NCBI GenBank assembly: GCA_012295275.1
Contig: CM022671.1
Location: 23,282,822-23,346,821, forward strand
Length of the DNA stretch: 64,000 bases
Reading direction: 5' to 3'
DNA from: Chrysomallon squamiferum
Lineage: Eukaryota > Mollusca > Gastropoda > Neomphalida > Peltospiridae
Position 1 is the stretch's first letter, and every line of letters begins with the position of its first letter. Under the pieces are notes generated by a model. It had not been told where the DNA came from. It was given only the letters and a program-made list of their open reading frames with translations, and did no database searches. Below are positions 21,535 to 33,540 of this stretch, one piece after another. The position numbers and the translations under genes were made by a program.

Positions 21535-22150
21535 CTATTTTCAACAAAAGAATACATGATGAACCACACCACAGAATATTCAGTTACTTTCAAACCGTAC
21601 GTACTGTGTTGTTATTTTTAAAATAACACGAATACCTATTATCCATCGTGTTCCGTTTTTCGTCAGATACTCCTCTCATCAACTCATCAACACCTCCAGT
21701 CATAACGTCACCGCTTCGAAACGTTTTCTCAAGATTTTGTTCTCTAAATGGAAATTAAACACCCGAGAACGAAAACTCTATAGCAGGAGGTAAATAAACA
21801 GTGAGATTCTTTTTAGTCAGAGAAACCAGCTTTTTAGTATAGGATTCCACGACAATTGTTTCTGTAAGCCTCTAAGCGATCGTATCGGCAACTTAACATT
21901 AACCCCGTTCAAGTACTGACTGCGGTGTAAAGTTTGAGACTTTGTGTGTTGTTTCGGAAAGAAAAGTTTCTCATTGTAAAAGTGTAGCAGTTTTCTGCTA
22001 AGTAGGATGATAGATAACCGTTCTGGTAGGAGTGTATAGTATTGATGAAGGTAAATGTTTTAATGTACAGATTTAATACTAATGTAAGTATTAACACAGT
22101 TTTTGAAATACGGGTTTAATAATAATGATAATAAACGTTTAATAATATAT
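21535..22150. other. Unique sequence, weakly balanced
   Basis: Complex sequence in 21640-21930 includes AACGTCACCGCTTCG. No coding pattern. Confidence 0.35.
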
Positions 22151-22154
22151 TAAT

Positions 22155-22164
22155 GATGATGATG

Positions 22165-22198
<34 letters not shown>

Positions 22199-22213
22199 CA
22201 ACAATAATAATAA
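22155..22213. repeat. GAT/AAT/AAC trinucleotide array
   Basis: ATGATG, then (AAT)n, then AACAAC. Confidence 0.9.
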
Positions 22214-22244
22214 CTGCTTGATTACTAAAAAAAAAATTATTTTT

Positions 22245-22278
22245 ACAAATTTAATTTTTAACTGAAAATTAAATTTGT
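22245..22278. repeat. Perfect 14-bp hairpin
   Basis: ACAAATTTAATTTT (22245-22258) and its exact reverse complement AAAATTAAATTTGT (22265-22278) flank a 6-nt loop TAACTG. Confidence 0.75.
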
Positions 22279-22289
22279 ATATATTCTTA

Positions 22290-23150
22290 ATAAAATTATC
22301 TAAGAAAATATTATTAAAAAAACAACAATAAATATTTCTTTTTTATATACATATATAAAAATTATAAATAAATGTTTTAATGTGCAGGTTTAATCGGAGA
22401 AATAAATAAATAAATATATAAATAAATCGGTAAAAATAAGTAAATAAATAAATAATTTAATTAATAATATATTGTGACATACACTTGTTTATCGAAAATT
22501 ATTCTACATTAAATCCATAATGAAATGAAGATACCAGATTTTTGCATCTTCTTTTCGTCACTGATGAAAACTGAAAAATCACTTATTGATATTAAATGAA
22601 ATATATAAACAGGCAGTTTTAAACTGACAGGTATCTTTTGCCATCACGGATAAACAGTTATTAACGTATTATCTCTTTCATTTTTTTTCTTTTTTTTTTT
22701 TTTTTTTTATCTTTTTGTTTCTTGATTATGTAAAGATATTGTGTCGACTGCCTTAACTGATTTAGTAATAATGATTAACAACATCCAGTCTAGTATCGCG
22801 AACATTTTTATCTAACTCGTTGATGGGTTTTTTGGTTTGTTTTTTTCTCAATTAGGCGGGGTGTAAATATTATTTTAATTGTCAGTTAAATCTAACATGT
22901 TGAGTAACGCATGGAATCTAATTATCACACCAGCGATTAAACACTGCACCACGTTTGTAGCAATTATACGAGTTCAATTTTGGTACCAGCAGTAAATCAA
23001 GGTTTTAAGAGGTGAGGTTTTATGAATGTTATCTGTAGAACTGGAAGCGGTGAACCAAAATGCTTGATATTTTCTTTACAGTTGTTGTTTGATAACATTA
23101 TCTTTCAAAGCGTATATTAGTAAAAAAAAAAAATTGGCAGTATTCTATAA
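22290..23150. other. AT-rich intergenic DNA
   Basis: AAAT units at 22400-22460 and poly(T) at 22681-22709. A short unique balanced block lies at 22740-23060. No gene. Confidence 0.6.
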
Positions 23151-23154
23151 TAAA

Positions 23155-23282
23155 AATAATAAATAAATAAATAAGTAAGTAAATAAAGAAACAAACAAAC
23201 AAACAAATAAAGAAAAAAACAAACAAACAAACGGACAAACAAATAATTAAATAAATACATCAAACTTTGTATAATATGTATC

Positions 23283-23346
<64 letters not shown>
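23155..23346. repeat. AAAT/AAAC then CT microsatellites
   Basis: (AAAT)n and (AAAC)n to 23262, then pure (CT)n at 23286-23346. Confidence 0.93.
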
Positions 23347-23347
<1 letters not shown>

Positions 23348-23785
23348 AGTCTGTTCATCTATAATGAATGTACACCAGGCCAAAAATGTCATGTATTATG
23401 TACAGGAACAAACTTTCAAATTTATTTTAACCACAAAAATAAATCTAAAAATGCGAAGAAAAAAATAGGAATGTAAACAATTAATTAGAATATTTGGGCA
23501 TATTTTTCTTCTTTTTTTACTGGTTTGAAAACACATTTTGTTACAAATAGGAACAAAGGTAATTAATTTATTTTGCGATTTTTGACAGGAAGATTGAGTC
23601 GCCCTAGTTACATTTTCAATTTCAGTCACAACAGTTGGCAGACCACATCAAAAAATAAAAAGGCAAAAGACAAATCGTAGTCTGGGTCTAGAAAACTAAT
23701 ATATGTTTTGAAAAACAGAAAGTAAAAAAAATGAATGATATATGGTAGATGGGCGGAAGAACGGACAGAAAGGCAGCCGGGAACA

Positions 23786-23960
<175 letters not shown>

Positions 23961-24021
23961 GAGAATCAATAAATAAATAAATAAAAATGTTATTAAAAAA
24001 AAATATATATATGTTTATATT

Positions 24022-24110
24022 TGTATGTATGTGTGTGTGTATATACTGTGTATGTATGTATGTATGTATGTATGTATGTATGTATGTATGTATGTATGTA
24101 TGTATGTATA
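24022..24110. repeat. TATG tetranucleotide microsatellite
   Basis: GTATGT variants, then near-pure (TATG)n. Confidence 0.94.
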
Positions 24111-24139
24111 GACATATAATAAAGAAAATACATAAATAC

Positions 24140-24600
24140 ACAAATTAAACAAAGTCAGTAATCAAGAACACAAATAAACTAACAAAGAGACAGACGAATA
24201 AAACAAACAGGGAACAAACCGACACCCACGTTTCAGTCCTTTAATATTTATAACTGATGCCATAGAATGAAACCTCTGTAGAGTCACATTATAAAATAAA
24301 ATAAAATTAAATTAAATTAACTTCAGTTCTCTCTGAACACACGCAAACAAGCTGTCTTTGAATTGAAATCTTTGTATACAAAGTTAGTCAAATGAAGTGT
24401 CACATTATGTATGCAAAGCCGACGCTCCTACTGAATACTCGTTTTCAATTTTAGACAGCTGCTAACAAGATTAGTGTCATTCTTTATATTACTTCTCGGA
24501 AACCTTCATTTCACTATACACTGCGACAGAGCTACACCATACTGAGCGTTCCATCAGATATTTTATAAATGTACTAAACCTTTTTTTTTAATGTTATTTA
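24140..24600. other. Unique intergenic sequence, nothing recognised
   Basis: Moderately AT-rich. ACAAACAG-type units at the start, no open frame of interest. Confidence 0.6.
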
Positions 24601-24619
24601 TGTGTTCCACTTTTTGAAA

Positions 24620-24706
24620 TTTCTTCTTCGTCTTTTTCGTCTTCTTATTCTTCTTCTTCTACTTCTTCTTCTTCTTCTTCTTATTATTATTATTATTTTT
24701 ATTATT

Positions 24707-24739
<33 letters not shown>

Positions 24740-25110
24740 ATTATTATTATTATTATTATTAATTGTTTTTTTTTTTTTTAACTGCGGTAGGTGGTAAAAA
24801 TAAACATTAAAAAAAGAGTGATTTTATTATGGTATTAATTTTTTTTGCGTTTTCAAATATTTCAGATCTAAAACGTACCGCTGACATTTTTTATTCCCCT
24901 TTTTTTTTTTAAATCTAAATTATTTGTTTTACTTTTTATTATTATTAGTATTAGTAGTAGTAGTAGCAGTAGTATTATTATTAGTATTATTATCATCATT
25001 ATTATTATTTTTATTATTATTATTTTTTTTATTATTATTATTTTTCTTTTTATTTATTCATTTTATTTTTAAATTTTTATTTTGTTTATTATTATTATTA
25101 TTCATTTAAT
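24620..25110. repeat. CTT/GTT/ATT/AGT compound trinucleotide region
   Basis: Arrays at 24620-24762 and 24938-25105 are separated by T-rich DNA. The poly-Leu/Val ORFs are artefacts. Confidence 0.92.
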
Positions 25111-25119
25111 AGAGAATGG

Positions 25120-25394
25120 AAAAAACCCAAACAGTTTGTCACTTTTTATAATGTGTAAGTGTCAAAGTTTTAAAATACCTGTTACTGTTTATATATTGAA
25201 ACTGTCAAAGCAAAGAGGTTTCAACACCAATATTTTGTTTTGCTTAAATAATTTTTTTTTGGGGGGAGGGGGACCCATAAAAAACTGTCCCAGAAGTGGT
25301 TTAATTATTAAATACAAACTAAACACGAAGATCAAAATGTTGTGCAGCAGTAATTAAATAAATAAATATTCATTTAAATATTTTAATATATCAG
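25120..25394. other. AT-rich DNA with a T-to-G run
   Basis: A T8 run is followed directly by a G-rich run with one A (25252-25272). No gene. Confidence 0.5.
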
Positions 25395-26090
25395 ATACTT
25401 AACTGAAAATATAAATATTTATAATATTAAATAACTAGATGAAATTTAAGAATTTTATAATACTAATAAACAAACAGAAGAAATTTTAAATATTTTATAA
25501 TATTGAAAAATAGGTGAATGTTTAAATGTTTTATATTACTAAATAATCAGAGAAATTTAAACGTTTAGTAATACTAATTAAACAAATAGAAGAAATTAAA
25601 ATTCAAAATTATAATGCAAAATAAATAACTGGATATTTAAATGTCTTATAATACAAAGTAATTAGTTGAAATTTAAATGTTTTGTAACGGTAATTAAACA
25701 AAAAGATGAAATTAAATAAATAGCTGAATATTTAAATATTTTGTAATGCTAAATAAATAGATAAATATTTAAATATTTTATAATGATAAAAAATAGTTTA
25801 ATATTTTAATATTTTATAAATATAAATAAACAGTTTTATAAAATATTCAAATTTTCAACTATTTTATTCTTTTATTTTTTACTATTAATATTAATTACAT
25901 AAACAAATGAAATTTAACTGTTTTATAATAGTAACTTTAATAAATAAATTCATGAAATTTAAATGTTTTGTAATACTAATGAGATAAATAGATTTAAATT
26001 AAATGTTTTATAATGATAAATAAATATACGACTATTAAATATTACAAAATGCTAAATTAATATACAAATGAAAATATAAAATAAACAGAT
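25395..26090. repeat. Degenerate AT-rich minisatellite, about 37-bp unit
   Basis: About 15 decayed copies have a unit that starts like AGATGAAATTTAAATG and continues like TTTTATAATACTAA with AAATAAAT. Clear copies begin near 25437, 25476, 25512, 25549, 25667, 25721, 25758 and 25945. The period drifts between 35 and 40 bp. One block (about 25830-25910) is interrupted by unrelated AT-rich DNA. Confidence 0.7.
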
Positions 26091-26149
26091 AAATAATAAT
26101 ATACTGAATTTTTGTAATTAACTGAGAAGAAATTAAATTGTCATGAACT

Positions 26150-26440
26150 TAATTTTTAAAATAAATAATTAAAAAATAAATAAATAACAAAAACAACAAA
26201 AATAAAAAAAACAAAAGCAACTTTAAAAAAGGAATGAAACGAAATAAAAAACCGAGAAAAAATACAAATGAATGAAAGAATGAACGAATAAATGAGTAAA
26301 TGTATTCATGCATAAACAGATGAATGAATGAATGAATGAATGAAAAATAAACATAAATATAGAAAAGTAAATAAATAAAAAAATAAACAAATAAATAAAT
26401 AAATACATAAATCCATAAATCCATAAATAAATAGAATGAA
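26150..26440. repeat. AAAT/GAAT/AAAC tetranucleotide-rich block
   Basis: Interrupted AATA, GAAT and AAAC units. Overlapping Tyr/Phe/Leu minus-strand ORFs are repeat-derived. Confidence 0.85.
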
Positions 26441-26449
26441 ATTATGTAT

Positions 26450-27240
26450 TGAAAATCAAATTTATAATAATGGAAGGAATATATATCTCAGTATGACACC
26501 CGTTAATACGATGAATTAATCTATTTCAAATAGAAATTGTTCCTATCGTTCAATTACAAAAATACATTATCTTTATTTTTAAATAATTCCTAAAATAATT
26601 AAAAATAAATAACCAGTAAACAAAAAACAAAAAACAAGTCATTATGAAATTTTTTAGAGCAAAACAATAACTTATTCGGGTTTTTCTTTCTCTGTCATGC
26701 CAAAATAGCATCATTATTGTTTCTGAATTTTTATATACATAAATATTTTTAAATAATTATTTGCTAAAAATTGGAAGCGTGAAATGTGTGATTTTAAACT
26801 TTAGGAAAATTAATTATTCATTCAGCTCTAAATAATTTCATTAAAAATTATCATTAAATAAAATATCATGGTAAAACAAAACTTTTCTTAAATAATAATA
26901 ATAATAATAATTATTATTATTATTATTATTATCGTTGTTGTCGTTGTTGTTAATGACTGTTGTCAATCTTTTCAAAACCGGTTAAAAGTTATTTTGCTTT
27001 AATTATTTCCTTGAAACTTAAATTCATTATATCAACAAATCCGTATCTTTGGCGCTACTTTAAAACTACATGTTCATTTACCATCTAATAATGGCAGATC
27101 CAAAAGTTTGCAATGAACGATTTTTAATAAATTTAATTTTAGGAAAACTGTTTTTTTACATAATAAGAAACTAAGCAGAGTTAATCAGATTATAGAAAAT
27201 AATTTTAAAATTTATCTGAACTTTAGTTGCGACGTTTTGT
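26450..27240. other. AT-rich intergenic DNA
   Basis: Unique AT-rich sequence with a (AAT)n-(ATT)n inverted array at 26892-26932 followed by GTT units. No gene. Confidence 0.6.
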
Positions 27241-27259
27241 TTAGTTACTGTTTGTTTTA

Positions 27260-27500
27260 AAGTTGTTTTTTTTTTTTTTTTTTTGTCGTTGTTATTCTTT
27301 ATTTTAATTGTTTGTAGTTGTTGTTGTTTTTTGTTTTGTTTTTTTGTTGCTATGTCGGTTTTTCTTGATTTTTTTTTTGGGGGGATTTAGTGTAAAGACA
27401 AAACAAAACAAAACAAAAGTTTTGTATATATCGTGTATATATCTATGTGTGTGTATTTTGTTTGTATGTATGTATGTATGTGTGTGTGTGTGTGTATTCC
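27260..27500. repeat. T-rich, AAAAC and TATG/TG tracts
   Basis: Poly(T) at about 27266-27284, a T8-G6 run near 27368, AAAACAAAACA units, and TATG/TG at 27460-27495. Confidence 0.8.
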
Positions 27501-27819
27501 CTCTAAATAAATTTTTTTATATAAATAACAACTCTCAAATTCATTTAGTTTAATAATATCCATCTCGAACATTTCTAACTGACGGCCATTCCAAACAGTG
27601 CAGTAAACACACAAACTGTGAAAATAATACACAAATAAAACTATATAAATAAATAAATATTTGTTTCTCATTGAGGTTATAACTCAAACGGTATTGAACA
27701 TAATATTTTTTGTTTTTTTAATAAATTAATTCAGAAAACAGAATACATTCAAGTTCAGACATTCACCTTTAACTCATTAATATTAATAATTATCTACAAA
27801 TGTATGTGCGTTCTGTGTG

Positions 27820-27827
27820 TGTATCTG

Positions 27828-27865
<38 letters not shown>
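27820..27865. repeat. TG dinucleotide microsatellite
   Basis: Interrupted then pure (TG)n. Confidence 0.93.
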
Positions 27866-27867
<2 letters not shown>

Positions 27868-28227
27868 TAATTTACATACCTTTTCCTTTTTAAATAACCA
27901 AGCCCAAACATTCGTATTTATTCTCTTACTCTATTTTTCTCACAAGTATCCATTATTTGAATTGATTGTATTAAGTTACAACTGAGTTTCTGAATCAAAG
28001 TCCTGTGGAAAACTTGTGTAAAGGTTTTGTGACATAATTCTCTTGAGAGATGATGGAAGAGAAAAATGGGAAGAAAAATCAAGGTAATTATCCTATTATC
28101 GTCATACTGAAAACAAATTTATTCTTTTTTTTTTTTTTTTTTTTTAAATCTTTAAAAACTGAAAAATAATAACAGACTAAAACCCTAGTGTTTATCTCAC
28201 ACGAAAGTTTTGTGAAAACTTTTTTTT

Positions 28228-28680
28228 TTTTTTTTTTTTGTTGGGTCTCCCTCCCCGCTTTCTGCAATTCATAAACCCTATAATTAGATTTATGCAATAC
28301 CGACAACAGCCGCCTGCTACGCATTAAGCCAATTACCAGTGTAAAACAGCGCCGCTGGTTGTCAAAGGTTCCAACAGCGGGCTAATTACGTATAACTCGT
28401 ACCCCTTGGGGTTGTCAGGAGAGAAGTATTCGCCTTTGATGAGGGGCGCTATACACCTTCTAACTCGCCCCTCGCTGGTCCCTTGAATCTCAGCTACCCG
28501 ACGTCACTCTGGAGATATTCAAACGAAAGACGAGCATTTTAACACTTTTCAACCCACCAGTTGACATCATAAGAGCGCAAGTGTTTATGTATGCAGTTTG
28601 ACTTATCTCACGTTGGGCTGTTCTTGTATATTTCAATATGGATTTAACAGCGAGATTTGGATATGACGAGAAAGAGAAAC
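28228..28680. other. Non-repetitive island 9 with homeodomain-type and CTCF-like motifs
   Basis: About 450 bp of balanced, complex DNA. It contains TAATTAG (28280), CCAATTACC, CTAATTACG (28382) and the CTCF-like TGAGGGGCGCTA (28440-28451). The block stops at a GA microsatellite. No coding frame is convincing. It is one of the better enhancer or boundary candidates in the window. Confidence 0.4.
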
Positions 28681-28685
28681 CGTCT

Positions 28686-28757
28686 GAGAGAGAGAGAGAG
28701 AGAGAGAGAGAAAAGAAAGAAAAAAGAAGAAGAAAGTGAGCCAAGAACAATTAAATG

Positions 28758-28810
<53 letters not shown>
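28686..28810. repeat. Two GA microsatellites
   Basis: (GA)n at 28686-28711 and 28764-28810, separated by purine-rich DNA. Confidence 0.95.
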
Positions 28811-28818
<8 letters not shown>

Positions 28819-28829
28819 CTAGAATAGAT

Positions 28830-29200
28830 AAAATGCAATAAAAATTATCTTGCTTGGTCGTAATACTATCATAAATAACACTAAAAGTAATACTATTTTG
28901 AATGCATTAAATAAATTATAATTTGATACGTTTTAAAAGCAAGTTATTTTTTTTTTCTTCTCCTTTGCGAGGTACGACTGATATTTTAAATAAAATGCTC
29001 CAGTTTGTTCAGCAACACGTTTTTTTCTTTTTATTCACTTTTCTATTATTCATTATATTTCACCTTAAATTACTTTACTTCTGTTTACTTATTTTAAATC
29101 AGCTGTTTTTCTTTTATTTACTTTCAGTTTTATTGATTTTAATTTTCTTTGTTTCATTTTGTTTTATTTTAGTTGCCATTTCATGTGTGTTTATATGCAT
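28830..29200. other. T-rich intergenic DNA
   Basis: Pyrimidine-rich, with no gene. The hydrophobic ORF (28923-29342) is composition plus ATAC repeat. Confidence 0.65.
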
Positions 29201-29202
29201 AT

Positions 29203-29235
29203 ATACATACATACATACATACATACATACATACA

Positions 29236-29264
<29 letters not shown>
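29203..29264. repeat. ATAC tetranucleotide microsatellite
   Basis: Near-pure (ATAC)n, continuing as CATA variants to the SINE fragment at 29335. Confidence 0.95.
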
Positions 29265-29270
<6 letters not shown>

Positions 29271-29334
29271 TATACACATACAAACATACATACATATTAT
29301 ACACATACAAACATATATAAGTACACACATACAT

Positions 29335-29450
29335 ACACCTGACAGGTTTGTGAGGTCGTGATTGGACTTTGTCCTGCGTCCCAAATATTGTCTAATTGCA
29401 GAGTCTAATCAGACGTACATAAAACAGAAAATATTCAGATCCTGAAATAG
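29335..29450 (+). mobile_element. SINE fragment, copy A (3' body and ATAC tail)
   Basis: TTTGTGAGGTCGTGATTGGA, GGACTTTGTCCT, TTGCAGAGTCTAATCAGACG and ATTCAGATCCTGAA line up in order with the reverse strand of 48665-48785. Both copies end in (ATAC)n. The tRNA-related head is missing, so this copy is 5'-truncated, with only an ACCTGACAGG remnant before the body. The family name is not known to me. Confidence 0.75.
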
Positions 29451-29517
29451 ATACATACATACAGACAAACATACATATATACATACACACAAGACATAGA
29501 TATAGATATGGAAAAAT

Positions 29518-29532
29518 TGTGTGTGTGTGTGT

Positions 29533-29569
<37 letters not shown>
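29518..29569. repeat. GT dinucleotide microsatellite
   Basis: (GT)n with one CTCT interruption. Confidence 0.95.
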
Positions 29570-29570
<1 letters not shown>

Positions 29571-29579
29571 TCTAAGTCC

Positions 29580-30170
29580 TAAGTAATTTTAATTTGCTTT
29601 TGATTACAAAATTTGTTTTCTTTATTTATTTGACTTTAGTCTGCTTCATGTTTTTAATATTATTTTTTAAAATTCATTTTATTATTTTTACTGCTTGATT
29701 TATTTTTCCTTGTACATATAACTAAAGTCATTGTGTTTTAATTACATAGTCGCATTCAGGCATTATTTGTATTATTATTGTTATTATTTATTTATTTATT
29801 TTTTATTTATTTTATTTTATTTTTTTTTATTATTTTTTATTTTTTACTTTTATTTTATTTTATTTTTTTTTAACAGAGAAAGAAAAAATTTTTAATTTTT
29901 TTACGTTTTTTCATGAAAATTTAAATAGTTATTTAAGCTTGCATTTATTTATTTATATATTAATTTATTTATTTATTTATTATATTTATTTTTCTTAAAT
30001 TACAATATGTTATTAATATACTATTCGAAAATTAATTTCAAGAAATAAATTAAAATCATTGAAACTACTGGCAGTGCCTACTGAACCCGACTATAAATAC
30101 ATATTAACGAAAAAATAATAATATGAAATAACAAGAACATATTGATTAACATGAAATATATTTCAAAGAA
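29580..30170. other. AT-rich, TTTA-rich intergenic DNA
   Basis: Many TTTA/ATTT units at 29760-29870 and 29945-29990. No gene. Confidence 0.7.
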
Positions 30171-30179
30171 CACGAACGT

Positions 30180-30960
30180 ATTAACTAACTTGAACTAATG
30201 ATCAAAGAAACGAGGATAAATTACACATTAATCAAACAAGGAATTTCAATATTTGACATACATACTTCATTACGTAACGGCAACGAATTGATATTTAGTT
30301 TGTACGGGGTTCGAAATAAGCCAGGCAGTTTTGTTGAACTGAAAACACTCAATAAAAAGGTTAATATTCTAGTATCGGTTACAAACTGGCTGAAATTCGT
30401 ATTAACGGAGACAAATTCTTTTGGTGCAAATCATAATAGCGTAACAGAGTCACCTGAAAGCTGTTTTTGTCAGTGCCGTGCGTTCGCAGACTTTTGATTA
30501 CATTCCGCACAAAAGAGTTCTTCTTCAAGGGGTGTCACTCGCTGATCTCGGCACAGAGGCTTGAGAGGATTAAGTGAAAGGAGCAATTCCGGACAGGTCG
30601 TCATTGTTGAGTTCTTTCACCATCGCGAAAATCCACATCATTTGCATTTTACGCGTGTATTCAAATGCTCGACAAAGGTAGATTTTTTTTTTTGTTTTGT
30701 AAGTGACTTTTTCCATTTCGAGTGTTTTCGGGACAAAAAGCGCCGGAGTTTTTTTTTAATGTTTTTTTTTTTTTATTCTTTTTTTTTCTTTTATAAAAGT
30801 GTCAGTTATACCGTAGACGTAGACACGAAGTCGCCAACACGCGCGGGCCTCGCATCGCGCTGAATAAAGTCAATTGATTTCAAACTGAATAAGAAATATT
30901 GCTTGTCTTGCAAAAGGAAGCACTGGCACCTACTAAAAGTTTAATAAAAGTCGCGTGTTA
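30180..30960. other. Non-repetitive island 10
   Basis: A long complex block with an uninterrupted 99-codon + frame (30198-30497) and a second at 30561-30863 that crosses poly(T). The first is not repeat-derived (it includes NWLKFVLTE), but shows no known domain or splice context. The G+C-rich end (30810-30860) contains CGCGCGGGCC. It is a regulatory element or an unrecognised exon, and I favour the first. Confidence 0.3.
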
Positions 30961-30998
30961 ATTGAAACCAGCAAACAAGAAGATTTCAGAAATTTATT

Positions 30999-31000
<2 letters not shown>

Positions 31001-31033
<33 letters not shown>
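31001..31033. repeat. Poly(T)
   Basis: A 33-bp T run. A second of about 30 bp lies at 31411-31440, followed by GGGTGGG. Confidence 0.95.
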
Positions 31034-31407
31034 CACAGAATTCAAATCCATATTACATTTGTGTTCCTGATGATTCACAATTCATGCATTATAACCGACG
31101 CTGATCATGTGATAAATACATCGTGTCATTTAAAAATAAAATTTAAAAGTATAAGATGAAACGGATACGACGTCGGCTTTCAGAAGAACAAATAAGACTG
31201 ACAAATGAAACATTAATAACCGTCTATATTCTAAGATTTAATAAGCATATTACTAGAAGCTTTCCGAACACAGATAAAGATCTGATTAGGTTTGATTAGA
31301 TAACAAGGTAAAATTAATACCGCTATATGTATCACCATCCGTCTCTTAAAATCATTCAAATCTCAAGCTTTTTCGAAAAATTATTTGGAATACTTTCACC
31401 TTCGGGA

Positions 31408-31441
<34 letters not shown>

Positions 31442-31789
31442 GGTGGGTTTTTTTAAGTATTGAAGAAAAGGAAAAAAAAAAAAAAAAAAAAGAAGAAGAA
31501 GAATAAAAGAAAATTGAAAGAAAAAAAAATAATAATGAATAGCATCTTTATGTAAATTATGCGATTAATCTTTTGGCAGATTTCAAAATGTTGACTAGCT
31601 TGGGTATTAATTTCATTGTTTTCTTTAATTTATTGTTTTCCTTTCTAATATGTTAAACTTTGATTATAATTTTAAAATTGAAAATTTTTTTTTTTGTTTT
31701 TTTTATTTTTTTTTTTTTTTTTTTTGGCGGGCAAAATGTTTAGGAAAAGATAAACTGCTCAGAAAAAAAATAAATGTCAGAAGTAATAG

Positions 31790-31865
31790 TACCAACGACA
31801 TCAACAACAACATCATTAACAGTAACAATAACAATAACAATAGCAGCAACAACAACAACAACAAC

Positions 31866-31910
<45 letters not shown>

Positions 31911-31912
31911 CT
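31790..31912. repeat. ACA/AAT compound trinucleotide array
   Basis: CAACAACA, AGTAACAATAAC and (AAT)n in sequence. The poly-Asn ORF is an artefact. Confidence 0.93.
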
Positions 31913-31979
31913 TACATCAACCTAAATTTAATTAAAGAAATATATATTATTTTTAAAACAGTGGTTAACAAGTGGCAAA

Positions 31980-32354
31980 TAAATTGTTTTTCAAATTTAT
32001 TTATTTATTTATATATTTATTTATTTATCTGCATATCTGCATATTTATTTATATATTTAATCGTCTATTTGTTATTTATTTCCTAATTTTATTTTATTTT
32101 TTATATATCCTTCTTCCTTCTAATTATTCTGTATTTATAACGTTTTCATACTTTCTGTATTGTACCAACTGTCTCTTTTGTAACTTCGGGTACAAGCTGT
32201 ATATCTAATAATTAATGCATTAATATGAAATAAACTTTAATATAAAATAAACAGTTATTTAATACGCAGATAGACAGACCGATGTGGCGTTGGATGGAGA
32301 TAGATAAATTGATAGCATTAATAGAAGACTTTGAAGTATATGATTATGAAATAA

Positions 32355-32410
<56 letters not shown>

Positions 32411-32430
32411 AAAATAAATAAAATAAAATA
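31980..32430. repeat. TTTA block, spacer, then AAAT block in inverted order
   Basis: (TTTA)n at 31998-32065, unique DNA, then (AAAT)n at 32354-32409 and AAAATA variants. A (GATA)-like patch lies at 32295-32310. Confidence 0.85.
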
Positions 32431-32439
32431 AATTAAAAA

Positions 32440-33535
32440 CAGAGAACAGATATAAAAGAAACGTGTTTCAGCAGGAACTTATATCACATTTTAGGATCAC
32501 ACAACTGTAGATAAATCAGACTGAAAAGACAGTTTATTTGTTTTATCATTAAATCATGCAAATGAAAATACACAGAAACGTAGTTTCTTTTTTAGTTGTT
32601 GTTTATTGGTTTTTAATTTTATCCCTTTTTTTTCTCAATATCGTTTTCACATCCGTTCACAAATTTCATATTGTCTTTAAGAAGAATAGTGTTTGGTTAA
32701 TAAGATTTCACAGCCAAAACATTTGAAAATATGACATGGTTTTTTTTTTTTTTTTTTTTTTTTTGGCTTTACAGAGGCCAAATGCCAACTATGTAGAATA
32801 GTAATCATTTCAAATGAATGATGTCAAGCTTAAAAGAAAATCCTAACAGAAAACCTCTGTTGTGTTTTGAATAACAGACTTAAATTTCATTACCAAAATA
32901 ACATAGAAACTTTCACTGTTAAATTTGTTCAGATTCAAATACGATATAATACAGTAAAAGGTCAAATGTCCTAGGAAACGTGTTGTGACTGAAGTTAAAT
33001 GTTATTCACAGATTGTCTTTATTCTTTTGATTTCCACTCCTAGTTTTATAAACAATGAAACAACAGCAGAGTTCGACTATCCCATGTCGTAAATCTTCTA
33101 AGACAAACCACAAATAGTTATCAGAGTTTATTACTGAACAGAACGTTCATTATAATTCGCAACATGTAAAAAACATAATTAGATAAATATATGTACATAG
33201 TGATAATAAATTTTTTTTTTTTTTTTTAAACTGATTTTCGAAACTTTTAGGAATTATTGATATGGTAATTATTTGTTGGTCTGAAGACAGAAAGTTTCTG
33301 TTTTTTTAAAGAATCATTAGTTACATAAATATCCTAAATATTTTCTAATTTCTAGTATCTGAGTACTAGTTTTCTAGGAAATTAGATATGATAGACATAT
33401 AAAATGTCACTTAATTGTAATGTTTATTTGCAATTCTTAAGTTCGTTAGAAAATAATAGTGGAAGGTGTTTTTATTGAACAGAAACTACGAGAGGGAGAA
33501 AAAAGAAAGGAAATAAGTTCATAACTTTCTTGTAC
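32440..33535. other. AT-rich intergenic DNA, nothing recognised
   Basis: Unique AT-rich sequence with poly(T) at about 32741-32764 and 33211-33227. Confidence 0.65.
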
Positions 33536-33540
33536 ATCAT

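Noticed and set aside
21117-21626. 169-residue ORF that looks like a multi-pass membrane protein
   Set aside because: The Leu/Ile/Tyr/Phe content comes from (TTTA)n and (CTTA)n repeat. No non-repeat core supports a protein.
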